Below, piece by piece: positions 18,637-28,427 of a DNA stretch of 64,000 nt. A model generated the notes under the pieces. The model had not been told where the DNA came from and made no database searches. It saw only the letters and a program-made list of their open reading frames with translations. Positions within the stretch are counted from its first letter, which is position 1. Each line of letters starts with the position of its first letter. Both the position numbers and the translations under genes were made by a program. The stretch comes from an uncultured Pelagibacteraceae bacterium (lineage in GTDB: Bacteria; Pseudomonadota; Alphaproteobacteria; Pelagibacterales; AG-422-B15): NCBI GenBank assembly GCA_902571005.1, contig CACGAG010000006.1:1-64000 (forward strand), written 5' to 3'.

Positions 18637-19602
18637 ATGAGAAAAAATAAAATAATCAACGACGGTAAAGAAGTTATTAATACTGAGTTACAAGGTATAA
18701 AAAAACTTAATAAGATAATAGATAAGAATTTTGACAAAGCTGTTAGGGCCCTCGCAAAAGTAAAAGGAAGAGTTATTATCACTGGAGTAGGAAAATCTGG
18801 TCATATTGCAAGCAAAATATCTAGCACAATGAGCTCAACTGGAACCCCATCGCAATATTGTTCTCCAACCGACATGAGTCACGGAGACTTAGGCATTATT
18901 TCAAAAAAAGATGCACTTATTATAATTTCTAATTCAGGGAACAGTAATGAATTGGTAAATCTTTTAAATTTTGCCAAAAAATACTCAATCTCAATTATAG
19001 GAATTTCCTCAAATTCTGAAAGTGAGCTTATTAAAGCTTCAAATATTAGCTTAATTATACCAAATGCAGCTGAGGCATGTTCAATAGGAATGGCGCCAAC
19101 GACCTCAACAACTATGGCACTGATTGTAGGAGATGCTTTATGTGTTTCTCTAATGAAGTTGAAAAAGTTCAAAATTTCAGACTATAAGAAGTTACATCCT
19201 GGTGGATCGCTGGGAATACAGATGCTTCAAGTTAAGGACATCATGCATACTAAAAAGAAAATGCCAATTGTAACAGAGAATGCAAATATGAAATCTGTAA
19301 TTATTGAAATGACAAAAAAATCATTTGGTCATGTAGGTGTAAAAAATAAAAAAAGTGAGTTAATTGGAATAATTACCGACGGTGATTTGAGAAGAAATAT
19401 AAATAATCATTTAATTGAAAGTAAAGCCAAAATGATAATGACGCAGAGACCTAAATTAGTTAATCAAAACATACTTGTTATTGATGCGTTAAATATAATG
19501 AATAAAAATAAAATTACTTGTTTATTTGTAGTAGACAAAGAAAAAAATAAGTCTCCTATAGGTATTGTACATATTCACGATTGCATAAGATATGTTAATT
19601 AA
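18637..19602 (+). CDS. kdsD: Arabinose-5-phosphate isomerase
   Basis: 321-aa KpsF/GutQ-family enzyme making D-arabinose 5-phosphate, the first precursor of Kdo in lipopolysaccharide. The SIS domain (about residues 35-175) has GVGKSGHIASKISSTM, SHGDLG and SNSGNSNELVNLL. Two CBS repeats fill the C-terminus (from about residue 205; ITDGDLRRNI). Its end overlaps the start of lptC by 11 bp. With lptC, lptA and lptB downstream this is the standard LPS synthesis and export block. Confidence 0.95.
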   Translation: MRKNKIINDGKEVINTELQGIKKLNKIIDKNFDKAVRALAKVKGRVIITGVGKSGHIASKISSTMSSTGTPSQYCSPTDMSHGDLGIISKKDALIIISNSGNSNELVNLLNFAKKYSISIIGISSNSESELIKASNISLIIPNAAEACSIGMAPTTSTTMALIVGDALCVSLMKLKKFKISDYKKLHPGGSLGIQMLQVKDIMHTKKKMPIVTENANMKSVIIEMTKKSFGHVGVKNKKSELIGIITDGDLRRNINNHLIESKAKMIMTQRPKLVNQNILVIDALNIMNKNKITCLFVVDKEKNKSPIGIVHIHDCIRYVN

Positions 19603-20104
19603 GTTACTGAATCTAGATAATCTATTATCGTCCCTTATTATTTTATTTATATTAACTTCCCTAACATATAGTGAGGAAGTGTTTATCGAAATTGATAATC
19701 CAAGATTTTCCGAGAAAGGTTTAAGCGATAAAACCTATGAGATAAAAGCGGAGAAGGGGCTAAAATCTGATAATGAACTAAAACTATTTGCGATTGAGGG
19801 TAAATTTAAAACTGTTAAAGATGGTAAATGGATTTACTTAGAGGCTGACAAGGGAAATTTTTCTCAAGATAATAATTTCATAGAATTACGAGAAAATATC
19901 ATTTTTTATACTGATGATGGTGAAAAACTCAGTTCAAATTATGCAACATTTGATATACAAAATGATATTATTGAGTTAGCAGAAAATGTAAGTCACGAGA
20001 GTATGGGGGGATTAATTTTGTCTGACAGTTCTATTATTACAAATAACTTTAGTAAAATTACTTATTTTGGAAATGTTGAATCATTAATAAACACATCAGA
20101 GTGA
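19592..20104 (+). CDS. lptC: LPS export protein LptC
   Basis: 170-aa single-pass inner-membrane protein. A hydrophobic N-terminal segment (residues about 9-27) is followed by a periplasmic beta-jellyroll domain of repeated short strands, for example GKWIYLEADKGNF and GEKLSSNYATFD. LptC hands LPS from LptBFG to LptA. Sequence conservation in this family is low, so the call rests on the topology, the length and the position between kdsD and lptA. Confidence 0.88.
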   Translation: MLIKLLNLDNLLSSLIILFILTSLTYSEEVFIEIDNPRFSEKGLSDKTYEIKAEKGLKSDNELKLFAIEGKFKTVKDGKWIYLEADKGNFSQDNNFIELRENIIFYTDDGEKLSSNYATFDIQNDIIELAENVSHESMGGLILSDSSIITNNFSKITYFGNVESLINTSE

Positions 20105-20553
20105 TGTTTAAAAACGCTTTTAATATTATTATTATAAATTTATTACTAACAATAAATAGTTATTCAAATGAATTAAAAATTACTTCAAAGAGTCTTGAAG
20201 TTAATCGTGAGAATAAGATTACAGTTTTTTTAGGTGATGTTTACGCATATAACAAAGATATAAAGATCTGGTCTGAGAAACTAATCGTTAAGTTTGATAA
20301 TAAAGAGAATGAGATAGAGCAGTTGAACGCTGAGAGTTCTGTTAAAATAATAAAAGAGGAAATTACTGCAACAGGTGATACAGGCTTCTATTATCCAAAG
20401 TCAGATATACTTAACTTATTGGGGAATGTGGAAATTTTTGAGAACAATAATTATGTTAAATGCGACGAATTATATCTAGATATAAAAAACTCTACTAGTA
20501 TAATGAGAAGTAATTCAAACAAAAGGGTCGAAGCATACATAACTAATAATTAA
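20104..20553 (+). CDS. lptA: LPS transport periplasmic protein LptA
   Basis: 149-aa secreted protein with an N-terminal signal peptide (about 20 residues, ending near SYSNE) and an OstA/LptA beta-jellyroll of the form LKITSKSLEVNRENKITVFLGDVYAY. It bridges the periplasm in LPS export. The start is ATG at 20104, overlapping the lptC stop (TGATG); a GTG directly before it (20101) would add one residue. Divergent in sequence but unmistakable in context. Confidence 0.9.
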   Translation: MFKNAFNIIIINLLLTINSYSNELKITSKSLEVNRENKITVFLGDVYAYNKDIKIWSEKLIVKFDNKENEIEQLNAESSVKIIKEEITATGDTGFYYPKSDILNLLGNVEIFENNNYVKCDELYLDIKNSTSIMRSNSNKRVEAYITNN

Positions 20554-20561
20554 TATATAAA

Positions 20562-21314
20562 ATGGAAATAAAACCAAAGCTAGTCGCATCAAATAATGGT
20601 CTTGTAGTAAATAAGCTTAGAAAGACTCTCTCACAAAAACAAATTGTAAGAGATGTAAGTTTAAAACTTCAACGAGGGAAAACAATTGGATTGTTAGGCC
20701 CAAACGGTGCAGGAAAAACTACAACGTTTTATATGATCATGGGCTTAATTGATTGTGATGGAGGTGAAATATTATTGGATGATGTTCATCTTACATCTCT
20801 TCCAATGTATAAGAGAGCTAAGTTAGGTGTAGGGTTTTTACCTCAACAACCGTCAATTTTTAGAGGTTTATCTGTCGAGGACAACCTACTATCAATACTA
20901 GAAACTCAAAATCATCCAAAAGATCAAAAGCAAAATATACTTGAGGAATTACTCACAGAGTTTTCACTTACACACTTAAGAAGAGCAATGCCCCATATGC
21001 TAAGTGGTGGAGAAAGAAGAAGGACTGAAATTGCAAGATGTCTTTGTTCAAACCCTAGCATAATTCTCATGGATGAACCCACTGCTGGAGTCGATCCGAT
21101 AGGAATAGATGATATCAAAGTTCTCATAAAGCAATTAATGAATAAAAATATAGGAGTTTTAATTACCGACCATAATGTTAGGGAAGTCTTAGATATTTGT
21201 GACTATTCTTATGTAATGCATTCAGGAGAAATAATTGCTGAAGGTGAAAGTGAAATAATACTGGGCAATAAGGAAGCACGTAAATTTTACTTAGGTGATT
21301 CATTTAAATATTAA
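20562..21314 (+). CDS. lptB: LPS export ABC transporter ATPase LptB
   Basis: 250-aa cytosolic ATPase powering LPS extraction by LptFG. Walker A GPNGAGKTT (residues 46-54), Q-loop GVGFLPQQPS, signature MLSGGERRRTEIARCL, Walker B IILMDEPTAGVDP, and the switch His in ITDHNVREVLD. The membrane partners LptF/LptG are not in the window. The stop codon is immediately followed by the tRNA-Ala gene on the other strand. Confidence 0.97.
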   Translation: MEIKPKLVASNNGLVVNKLRKTLSQKQIVRDVSLKLQRGKTIGLLGPNGAGKTTTFYMIMGLIDCDGGEILLDDVHLTSLPMYKRAKLGVGFLPQQPSIFRGLSVEDNLLSILETQNHPKDQKQNILEELLTEFSLTHLRRAMPHMLSGGERRRTEIARCLCSNPSIILMDEPTAGVDPIGIDDIKVLIKQLMNKNIGVLITDHNVREVLDICDYSYVMHSGEIIAEGESEIILGNKEARKFYLGDSFKY

Positions 21315-21390
21315 TGGTGGAGCTAGTCGGACTTGAACCGACCACCTCGTCACTGCCAGCGACGCGCTCTCCCAGATGAGCTATAGCCCC
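21315..21390 (-). tRNA. tRNA-Ala (anticodon GGC)
   Basis: A complete 76-nt cloverleaf. The acceptor stem is GGGGCTA/TAGCTCC, with the G3-U70 wobble pair that is the alanine identity element. The D-arm is GCTC/GAGC, the anticodon loop CTGGCAG (anticodon GGC) and the T-loop TTCAAGT. The CCA end is encoded in the DNA. It begins directly after the lptB stop (opposite strand) and ends 2 bp before the FYDLN gene's stop. Confidence 0.97.
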
Positions 21391-21392
21391 AA

Positions 21393-21761
21393 TTATTGTT
21401 CTTCTATATTTTCATGATCACTGTCACTAATATCTAAGTCATCAACTTCATCAGATATGACTTGAACGTCACTTTCTGAGTCTTCAAGGCTAATTGTATC
21501 GTCGTCAATAGCATCTTCTATCTCTAATTCTTCAACCTCTGCAATAGACTCTGATGCATCACTTCCTACCAAATTATTATCAGTCACTGTATCAACTTCA
21601 TCTGTGAAAACTTGCTTAGCATTTGTAGTAAAAGTGTCTAAGACAGGCTCAATATATTCAGTACCACAATTAGGACAAACAGCAGGTTTCCTATTCAAAT
21701 CATAAAATTTAGTTTCACAATTAGAGCAAACTACTTTTTTCCCCCACTCAACTTTTGGCAT
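21393..21761 (-). CDS. FYDLN-type zinc-ribbon acidic protein (TIGR02300 family)
   Basis: 122-aa protein with an N-terminal zinc ribbon: CSNC (residues 12-15), then KFYDLNRKPAVCPNCG. The remainder is a low-complexity, strongly acidic tail rich in Asp, Glu and Ser. This is the alphaproteobacterial FYDLN acidic protein family, of unknown function. It lies between tRNA-Ala and the divergent aroA gene, a common alphaproteobacterial arrangement. An AGGGG Shine-Dalgarno-like site precedes the ATG. Confidence 0.9.
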   Translation of the reverse strand: MPKVEWGKKVVCSNCETKFYDLNRKPAVCPNCGTEYIEPVLDTFTTNAKQVFTDEVDTVTDNNLVGSDASESIAEVEELEIEDAIDDDTISLEDSESDVQVISDEVDDLDISDSDHENIEEQ

Positions 21762-21858
21762 GATTAATCCCCTAATATTTATGGTATAAAATTTTGATAC
21801 AACTCAAAAATAAATAATATATAACTTTAGACTAACAAGATAAATTGACAATATAAAA

Positions 21859-23139
21859 GTGCTAAAATTAAAAGGTTCATTAAAGATCTCTGGAGATAAG
21901 TCTATTTCGCATAGAGCACTGATATTGTCGGCTATGAGTACAGGCAAAGCTAGAATAACTAACTTATTAGAATCTGAAGATGTAATGAGCACATTAAATA
22001 TTTTAAAAGAATTGGGCATTAAAATATTTAAAGACGGTAATGACTGGATTGTTTACGGTAATGGCACTGGAGGTTTTATTGAGCCAAAAAAATCTCTAAA
22101 TTGTGGTAACAGCGGAACTACTGCCCGCTTAATGATAGGGGCTGTATCTTCAAATCCAATTAATTGTACTTTTATTGGTGATGACTCCCTGAGCAAAAGG
22201 TCAATGTCAAGGGTGACAAAACACTTAGAAAAAATTGGGGCTATTGTCCACCTTACAAAAAAAGATTATCTGCCTCTTATCATACATGGCAGTGAAGAAT
22301 TGATACCATGTAAGCATAACATTCAGAAAGCTTCTGCACAAATTAAGTCAGCTTTAATTATTGCAGCGTTAAATATACATGGAAAAACAAAAATTATTGA
22401 AAATATTGCGACCAGAGATCACACTGAGAGACTCTTAAAATTTTTAAATATAAAAATTAAAATTAAAAAAATCAAAAAAAAGGCTAAACAAATTGAATTA
22501 AACGGACCTTACGAATTCAAAGCAAAAAATATTGATGTTGTAGGAGATCCATCAAGTGCATCTTTCTTTATCGTGGGAGCACTAATTTTGCCCGAATCAA
22601 AAATTACTCTAAAAAACATTTTGCTTAATCCATCAAGAATTGCTTTTATTAAAGTATTAAAGAGAATGGGAGGTAAGATTAAGGTAAAAAAAATAAAAAA
22701 AATTTGCGGTGAAGATGTTGGCAATATAACAGCTGAGCATAGTAAATTAAGAGGAATTAATATTCCATCTAATCAGTCAGCGTATTTGATTGATGAATAT
22801 CCAATTTTGTCAGTGGCTGCTTCTCAAGCAAAAGGTAAGACAATTATGAAAGGTTTAGATGAATTAAGATATAAAGAAAGTGATAGAATACAAAGTATCA
22901 TATTTAACTTAAAAAAAATTGGAATTGAAGTTCATGAAGAAAATAATAATTTACATATCTTAGGTAAAAAAACAAAAATTGATAAAGATATAAAAATTAA
23001 ATCATTTGGAGATCACAGAATAGCTATGTCATTTTCTATTCTTAATATACTTTTTAATAATAAACTCAAAATTGATAATAAAAAATGTATCAATATAAGT
23101 TATCCTGATTTTGATAAACACTTAAATTATCTACTATAA
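21859..23139 (+). CDS. aroA: 3-phosphoshikimate 1-carboxyvinyltransferase (EPSP synthase)
   Basis: 426-aa shikimate-pathway enzyme. Substrate-binding motifs GDKSISHRALIL near the N-terminus, NSGTTARLMIGA, and DEYPILSVAASQAKG with catalytic Asp/Glu; LRYKESDRI and GDHRIAMSFSI are near the C-terminus. The start codon is GTG (21859-21861). Two central segments are unusually lysine-rich (for example near residues 194-212), consistent with AT-biased drift. First gene of a long rightward run reaching folC. Confidence 0.96.
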   Translation: MLKLKGSLKISGDKSISHRALILSAMSTGKARITNLLESEDVMSTLNILKELGIKIFKDGNDWIVYGNGTGGFIEPKKSLNCGNSGTTARLMIGAVSSNPINCTFIGDDSLSKRSMSRVTKHLEKIGAIVHLTKKDYLPLIIHGSEELIPCKHNIQKASAQIKSALIIAALNIHGKTKIIENIATRDHTERLLKFLNIKIKIKKIKKKAKQIELNGPYEFKAKNIDVVGDPSSASFFIVGALILPESKITLKNILLNPSRIAFIKVLKRMGGKIKVKKIKKICGEDVGNITAEHSKLRGINIPSNQSAYLIDEYPILSVAASQAKGKTIMKGLDELRYKESDRIQSIIFNLKKIGIEVHEENNNLHILGKKTKIDKDIKIKSFGDHRIAMSFSILNILFNNKLKIDNKKCINISYPDFDKHLNYLL

Positions 23140-23147
23140 TATATATA

Positions 23148-23777
23148 ATGATAGATATAATAACAATTGATGGTCCTGCTTCAGTTGGAAAATCTACTCT
23201 TGCAAAGAGGATATCTAATTATTATGAAGTACCATTGCTAAATAGTGGAAGACTTTATCGTGCAGTAGCATCAGAAATAATTGATAAAAAAATTAATATT
23301 AGAGATAAATATAGAATACTTCAGTGTGCCAAGTCTTTAACAAATAAAAATTTAAGTTCAAAAAAATTATTTTCTAGTAAAATTGATAAAATCGCATCTG
23401 ATATATCCTCTAAAAAATATCTAAGAAACCAACTAAAGATTTACCAGAGAGAGTTCCCTAGAAAATATGCTATAGGAAAGAAATTTTCTGTTATTGAAGG
23501 CAGGGATATTGGAACTGAAATATTTCCACAAGCCAAAATCAAAATTTTTATGTGGGCAGATGCAAAGATTCGAGCTCAAAGGAGATACCTGCAAATTCAA
23601 AAAAAGGGCCGAAAAGTAAGCTTAAAACGAATTTACAACGAAATAATTGCTCGTGATACTAATGATCTAAATAGAAAAATCGCACCATTAAAACCTGCTG
23701 TAAATTCGGTGTTGCTAGATACAAGTTATCTTGATATAGAACAGGCTTTTAGAGTGATAAAAAAGCTAATAAATTAA
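23148..23777 (+). CDS. cmk: Cytidylate kinase
   Basis: 209-aa (d)CMP kinase. P-loop DGPASVGKSTLAKRI at residues 7-21; NSGRLYRAVA, the CMP-binding EGRDIGTEIFPQA and RDTNDLNRKIAPL are conserved. Eight base pairs follow aroA and eight precede rpsA, the widely conserved aroA-cmk-rpsA order. Confidence 0.96.
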   Translation: MIDIITIDGPASVGKSTLAKRISNYYEVPLLNSGRLYRAVASEIIDKKINIRDKYRILQCAKSLTNKNLSSKKLFSSKIDKIASDISSKKYLRNQLKIYQREFPRKYAIGKKFSVIEGRDIGTEIFPQAKIKIFMWADAKIRAQRRYLQIQKKGRKVSLKRIYNEIIARDTNDLNRKIAPLKPAVNSVLLDTSYLDIEQAFRVIKKLIN

Positions 23778-23785
23778 TAAATAAT

Positions 23786-25483
23786 ATGAAGCAAGAGTCT
23801 GTAAATGAAATCATGTCAACTGAGTTTGAGTCATTATTAGCTGAATCCATAAACAACAACAAACTTAAAGAAGGAACTATTATCAAAGGTATAATTGCCG
23901 AAATTGAAGACGACGCAATTATAGTTGATATTGGCGCCAAAGTTGAAGGAAGAATATCTAAAAGAGAATTTGCGTTTCAAAAAGATCAAAAAGAATTATC
24001 AATCGGGGATACTATCGACGTATATTTAGATAAAATAGAGAATCATAATGGTGAATGTATTCTTTCAAGATCAAAAGCCAAATCAAAAGAAATTTGGCGT
24101 GAAATTGAGAAGTCTTTTGAATCAGGTGAACTTGTGGAAGGCGTGATCACTGGAAAGGTTAAGGGTGGCTTGTCATGTGAAATAGGTGTTACTGCTTTTT
24201 TACCTGGCAGCCAAATTGATACAAGACCAGTTAGAGACGTCAGTCACCTTATAGATGTACCTCAGAAATTTAAGATACTTAAAATGGACTTAAAAAGAAA
24301 TAACATTGTAGTTAGTAGAAGAGTTGTTCTTGAAGAAATGCACAAAGAAGTTAGAGAAGAAAGGTTTTTACAATTAAAGCTCGGAGACGTTATTGATGGT
24401 AAAATTAAAGCAATTACAGATTATGGAGCTTTCGTTGATTTAGGAAGTTACGATTCTTTACTCCACAGCAGCGATATTACTTATAAAAGAATTGGTCATC
24501 CCTCAGAAGTTCTGAAAATTGACCAGCAAGTTAAGGTAAAAATTATCAAAGTAGACCCCGATAAAAATAGAGTTTCTGTTGGTATGAAACAACTTGAAGA
24601 TGATCCGTGGAATAAAGTTAAAGATAAATTCAATGTAAACGATAAAGTTACGGGAGTTGTTACAAATGTTACCGATTATGGAATATTTATTGAAATTGAA
24701 AATGGTGTTGAAGGACTATGCCATAAAGACATGTTGACTTGGAGTGCTAGACAAAATTCAAAGCCTGGTAATTTATATGCTAGATCTCAATCGGTTGATT
24801 GTCAAATACTTGAAATTGATCATGATAAAAGAAGATTAAGTCTTGGTATTAAGCAATTGACTCCAAACCCTTGGCAGAAATTTAGTGATGAAAACCCAAT
24901 TGGTAAGATATTAGATACATCAATTACAAGTATTAAAGATAATATTTTATTTTGTAATCTTGATAGCGAAATAGATGGTGCAATTTTTAGTAAAGATTTA
25001 TCTTGGGAGGCGGATCCAAAAGAAGAAATTAAAAAATACAAAGTTGGTGATCAAGTTAAAGTAAAAATAATTTCTAACGATAATGAAAAGGTAGCTCTTT
25101 CTGTTAGAGAAGTTAACGGAAATCCGTATGATGAGATTAGAGAAAAATCAAAAGGTGATGTCGTCACATGCAGTGTGATAGAAACTGGAGATTTTGGAGT
25201 GAAAGTCAAGATTGGAGATGAAGGACCTACAACGATTATAAAGAAGCCTGAGCTTGCACTTAGAAAATCTGATGCAAGGCCAGATAGATGGGCTAAAAAC
25301 GACAAGTTAGATGCATCAATAACTAATATTGATGTAGCAAGTTACAAAGTAAGTCTATCCATACGGGCTATGGAAGAACAAATTGAAAAAGAAGCAATGG
25401 AAAAATATGGGTCTAAAGATTCTGGTGCCTCACTGGGCGCAATTCTAGGTAAAGCTCTAGGCAGAGACAAAAAAGAAGATTAA
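23786..25483 (+). CDS. rpsA: 30S ribosomal protein bS1
   Basis: 565-aa S1 with six S1 RNA-binding repeats, at roughly residues 30-95, 115-180, 200-270, 285-355, 372-440 and 458-528. The third and fourth are the best conserved (GKIKAITDYGAFVDLG and GVVTNVTDYGIFIEIE). It helps unwind and load mRNA on the 30S subunit, important in AT-rich genomes whose genes often lack strong Shine-Dalgarno sites, as here. A second methionine at residue 10 is an alternative start. Confidence 0.97.
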   Translation: MKQESVNEIMSTEFESLLAESINNNKLKEGTIIKGIIAEIEDDAIIVDIGAKVEGRISKREFAFQKDQKELSIGDTIDVYLDKIENHNGECILSRSKAKSKEIWREIEKSFESGELVEGVITGKVKGGLSCEIGVTAFLPGSQIDTRPVRDVSHLIDVPQKFKILKMDLKRNNIVVSRRVVLEEMHKEVREERFLQLKLGDVIDGKIKAITDYGAFVDLGSYDSLLHSSDITYKRIGHPSEVLKIDQQVKVKIIKVDPDKNRVSVGMKQLEDDPWNKVKDKFNVNDKVTGVVTNVTDYGIFIEIENGVEGLCHKDMLTWSARQNSKPGNLYARSQSVDCQILEIDHDKRRLSLGIKQLTPNPWQKFSDENPIGKILDTSITSIKDNILFCNLDSEIDGAIFSKDLSWEADPKEEIKKYKVGDQVKVKIISNDNEKVALSVREVNGNPYDEIREKSKGDVVTCSVIETGDFGVKVKIGDEGPTTIIKKPELALRKSDARPDRWAKNDKLDASITNIDVASYKVSLSIRAMEEQIEKEAMEKYGSKDSGASLGAILGKALGRDKKED

Positions 25484-25538
25484 TTATTCTTTTCAATCAA
25501 TCATTTACAATGCAATCTAATGTCATATAATTATTTAT

Positions 25539-25847
25539 ATGAGCTTAATAAAATCAAAACTTATTCAAAATATTACTGAAGCAAATCCTCATCTGTTTGT
25601 GAGAGATGTTGAGAGAATTGTTAATACGATTTTTAATGAAATTACCCAATCATTAGCTGATGGCAAAAGGGTTGAATTAAGGGGCTTTGGCGCATTTTCA
25701 GTTCAACACAGAAAACAACGCACCGGTAGGAACCCAAGAACTGGTGAAGCTGTTAATGTAGAGGAGAAGTATATTCCTCGCTTTAAGACTGGAAAAGAAC
25801 TTAGATTAAAACTAAATAAACAAGAAAACTCTTCTAACGAGAGTTAG
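25539..25847 (+). CDS. ihfB: Integration host factor beta subunit
   Basis: 102-aa HU/IHF-fold DNA-bending protein. The conserved arm region is [23 protein letters not shown] and the DNA-intercalating proline lies in RNPRTGE. The position directly after rpsA is diagnostic of ihfB rather than hupB. A 55-bp gap separates it from rpsA, without a clear promoter. Confidence 0.95.
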   Translation: MSLIKSKLIQNITEANPHLFVRDVERIVNTIFNEITQSLADGKRVELRGFGAFSVQHRKQRTGRNPRTGEAVNVEEKYIPRFKTGKELRLKLNKQENSSNES

Positions 25848-25870
25848 AAAGATTTCATAAAACAAAAATT

Positions 25871-26563
25871 TTGACTAGAAACCCAATTTACTGTGCTATT
25901 GATACAAGTTGTATTGATGATGCAGATAGGATTATTAATGAAATTTCACCTCATATTGGCGGGATCAAGTTAGGTCTCGAATTCTTTACATCTTGTGGTG
26001 TCAAGGGTATTGAAAAAATTTCAAAATATGAGCTCCCATTATTTCTAGACTTCAAACTATACGACATACCAAATACAGTAAAAAAATCACTTCAAAATAT
26101 TCTCTCTTACAATCCTTCATATACAACACTTCACGTTTCAGGAGGTTCCCGTATGTTAAAAGAATGTGTCGATTTAAAAAATGAATTAAATAGTAATACA
26201 AATTTAATCGGTGTCACAATGCTAACAAGTTTTGATGATGACTCGATCAATGAAATTGGTATGAGCGGTACAGTTAATAAGAATGTTGATAATCTATCTG
26301 CACTGGCATTTGATTGTGGAATAGATGGTATTGTTTGTAGCCCGATGGAGATAAGAAAAGTCAAAGAAACATTCGGATCTAAATTAAAAGTTATTGTGCC
26401 TGGAATAAGAAATCAGACAGACAATAATAATGATCAAAAGAGAACCCTTTCAGCTAAAAAAGCAATTGAGTTTGGTGCGGATGTAATTGTCGTGGGAAGA
26501 CCAATAACTTCTGCTGACTCACCTGGAAAAGCTGCTGAAATTTTTCATCAAAGCATAAAGTGA
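25871..26563 (+). CDS. pyrF: Orotidine 5'-phosphate decarboxylase
   Basis: 230-aa last enzyme of UMP synthesis. The active-site pattern FLDFKLYDIPNTVKKS carries the Asp-Lys-Asp network; GVTMLTS, IVPGIRN and the phosphate-binding GADVIVVGRPI are in place. The start is TTG (25871), with no ATG between it and the conserved AIDT motif. It overlaps trpF by 4 bp (GTGA). Confidence 0.95.
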   Translation: MTRNPIYCAIDTSCIDDADRIINEISPHIGGIKLGLEFFTSCGVKGIEKISKYELPLFLDFKLYDIPNTVKKSLQNILSYNPSYTTLHVSGGSRMLKECVDLKNELNSNTNLIGVTMLTSFDDDSINEIGMSGTVNKNVDNLSALAFDCGIDGIVCSPMEIRKVKETFGSKLKVIVPGIRNQTDNNNDQKRTLSAKKAIEFGADVIVVGRPITSADSPGKAAEIFHQSIK

Positions 26564-27201
26564 CTAAAGCGTACATTAAAATTTGTGGAGTAAAAGATAT
26601 AAAAATTGCTAAACATGCAATCAATTGTGGTGCATCTTTTTTGGGCTTTGTTTTTTTTGAAAATTCAAGCAGAAACATATCAATCAGTAAGTGTGCAGAA
26701 ATTTTAGATGAAATAAATGGCAAAGTGAACACTGTTGCGGTAACTGTAAACCCAACTCCTAGTGATTTAAAGACTTACTCAAAAATGAAATTTACGCATA
26801 TTCAATTGCACGGAAATGAAAGTTTAAATGAAGTAAGAAAAATCAATGAAGGTTATAATCTTAAAATAATAAAATCATTTAGCATATCGACAGAGTCCGA
26901 TTTAGATAAAATAAAAGAATATTGTCCTTTCATAGACCATATTCTATTAGACTCAAAAAAAAAGAAAGATATGCCTGGAGGGACTGGCCAGACATTTGAT
27001 TGGAAGATTATCAAAAATTTTTCCCCAAATAAGTCATTTTTTCTATCAGGGGGCCTCAACACTAACAATATATCAGAAGCATTAAATTTAAAAAAAACTG
27101 AATATTTTGATGTTAGCTCTGGCGTTGAGAATTCAGAGGGTATAAAAGATGAAAAATTAATATCTGAATTCATATCAAAGGCAAACAAAGCTGTAAAATG
27201 A
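26560..27201 (+). CDS. trpF: Phosphoribosylanthranilate isomerase
   Basis: 213-aa TIM-barrel enzyme of tryptophan synthesis. Catalytic Cys in KICGVKD near the N-terminus; GFVFFENSSRNIS, IQLHGNE, the catalytic Asp in HILLDSKKK, and the phosphate sites LSGGLNTNNI and FDVSSGVENSEGIKD. The start is GTG overlapping the pyrF stop. In contrast to the two genes downstream, its motifs are canonical. Confidence 0.94.
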   Translation: MTKAYIKICGVKDIKIAKHAINCGASFLGFVFFENSSRNISISKCAEILDEINGKVNTVAVTVNPTPSDLKTYSKMKFTHIQLHGNESLNEVRKINEGYNLKIIKSFSISTESDLDKIKEYCPFIDHILLDSKKKKDMPGGTGQTFDWKIIKNFSPNKSFFLSGGLNTNNISEALNLKKTEYFDVSSGVENSEGIKDEKLISEFISKANKAVK

Positions 27202-28427
27202 AACTAGAAAAAGGAATCCCTCTCATTGACCAACATGACGAAAATGGATATTGGGGTGGTAAATTTGGTGGAAACCAAATAGCTGAAAGTCTCAATTATC
27301 CAATTGAAGAATTAACTCGTGAATTTGAAAAATTAAGAAACGATGAGACATTTATCGCTGAGAGAGATTATTATTTTAAAAATTTTGTTGGAGCGCCAAC
27401 GCCATTTATAAAATTAGAGAATCTTACGAAGCATCTTGGTGGAGCTCAAATTTATTGCAAACTAGTTTCTAAAGCAACAGGCGGAGCGCACAAAGCTTAT
27501 AATGCAGTCGTTCACAGCTTAATATGTAAGCGATTAGGCAAAACTTATATAGGGGGTGACACTGGCGCCGGATATGCGGGAAAGATGCTCAGTATGGCTG
27601 CGGCAAAATTTAATTTAAAATGTAAAATATTCATGGGTGCGAAGGATGTGGAAAGACAGTCTATAAATGTATTTTCTATGCGAAGTTACGGTGCTGAAGT
27701 CGTTCCTGTAAACTCTGGCTCACAAACTTTAGTGGATGCTGTGTCAGAGTGCATGAGATGGTGGACAAGTGAGAATGAAGAAGCGCATATGTGTGTTGGA
27801 AGTACTGTTGGCCCTACAATTTTTGTCAAAATATGTGCATGGTCTACCGCTCAGATATCCAGAGAAATGAAAAAACAAGTAATAGATGAATTTGGTGAAG
27901 TTCCAAAAGATATGAAATTAATTAATTGTGTTGGTGGAGGATCGTCAGCAGCAGGTTTTTGGAATGAATGGATTGATCATGATAATATTGAACTCATAGG
28001 AGTAGAAGCTGGGGGACCAGAAGGTTCCTCAAAACATGCTGCGCCCTTGACAAATGATTCACCTATCGGGGTCCTTCACGGAGCAACTCAATATGTTATT
28101 CAAGACGACCAGGGGGAAATTGAGGAAACGGAATCAATAAGTGCTGGACTTGATTATCCAGGTGTAAGTCCGCTTCATTGTTTTTTAAAAGAAACTGGAA
28201 GAGCAAGATACACTTCTGCAAGTGACGAGGAAGCCATAGAAGCTTTTCAATTAGTGAGTAAAAATGAGGGATTTGTAAGCCCTTCACTTGAACCTTCGCA
28301 TGCGTTCGCAGAAGCAATCAAAATTGCACCTAAATTAAGTAAAGATACAATTATTGTTGTAGATTCTTGCGGAGACTCTGCAAAAGACTCAAAAATTATT
28401 GCTGAGAGACTTGGTTATAAAATATGA
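27198..28427 (+). CDS. trpB: Divergent tryptophan synthase beta chain (TrpB-like)
   Basis: 409-aa fold-type II PLP enzyme in the trpF-trpB-trpA position, overlapping both neighbours by ATGA. PLP lysine in TGGAHKAYNA, the phosphate loop GGGSSAAGF, GAKDVERQSINVF, SAGLDYPGV and LEPSHAFAEA align with TrpB. Several otherwise near-invariant sites differ. ETGAGQHG (Salmonella Glu109, Gln114) reads DTGAGYAG. The GPHPYPT loop reads GPTIFVK. The C-terminal NLSGRGDKD (Ser377, contacting the PLP ring nitrogen) reads DSCGDSAKD, placing Cys at that position. It probably still forms tryptophan from serine and indole, judging by operon position, but altered chemistry or substrate is possible. Alternative: a TrpB-derived enzyme with a new role. 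Confidence 0.8.
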   Translation: MKLEKGIPLIDQHDENGYWGGKFGGNQIAESLNYPIEELTREFEKLRNDETFIAERDYYFKNFVGAPTPFIKLENLTKHLGGAQIYCKLVSKATGGAHKAYNAVVHSLICKRLGKTYIGGDTGAGYAGKMLSMAAAKFNLKCKIFMGAKDVERQSINVFSMRSYGAEVVPVNSGSQTLVDAVSECMRWWTSENEEAHMCVGSTVGPTIFVKICAWSTAQISREMKKQVIDEFGEVPKDMKLINCVGGGSSAAGFWNEWIDHDNIELIGVEAGGPEGSSKHAAPLTNDSPIGVLHGATQYVIQDDQGEIEETESISAGLDYPGVSPLHCFLKETGRARYTSASDEEAIEAFQLVSKNEGFVSPSLEPSHAFAEAIKIAPKLSKDTIIVVDSCGDSAKDSKIIAERLGYKI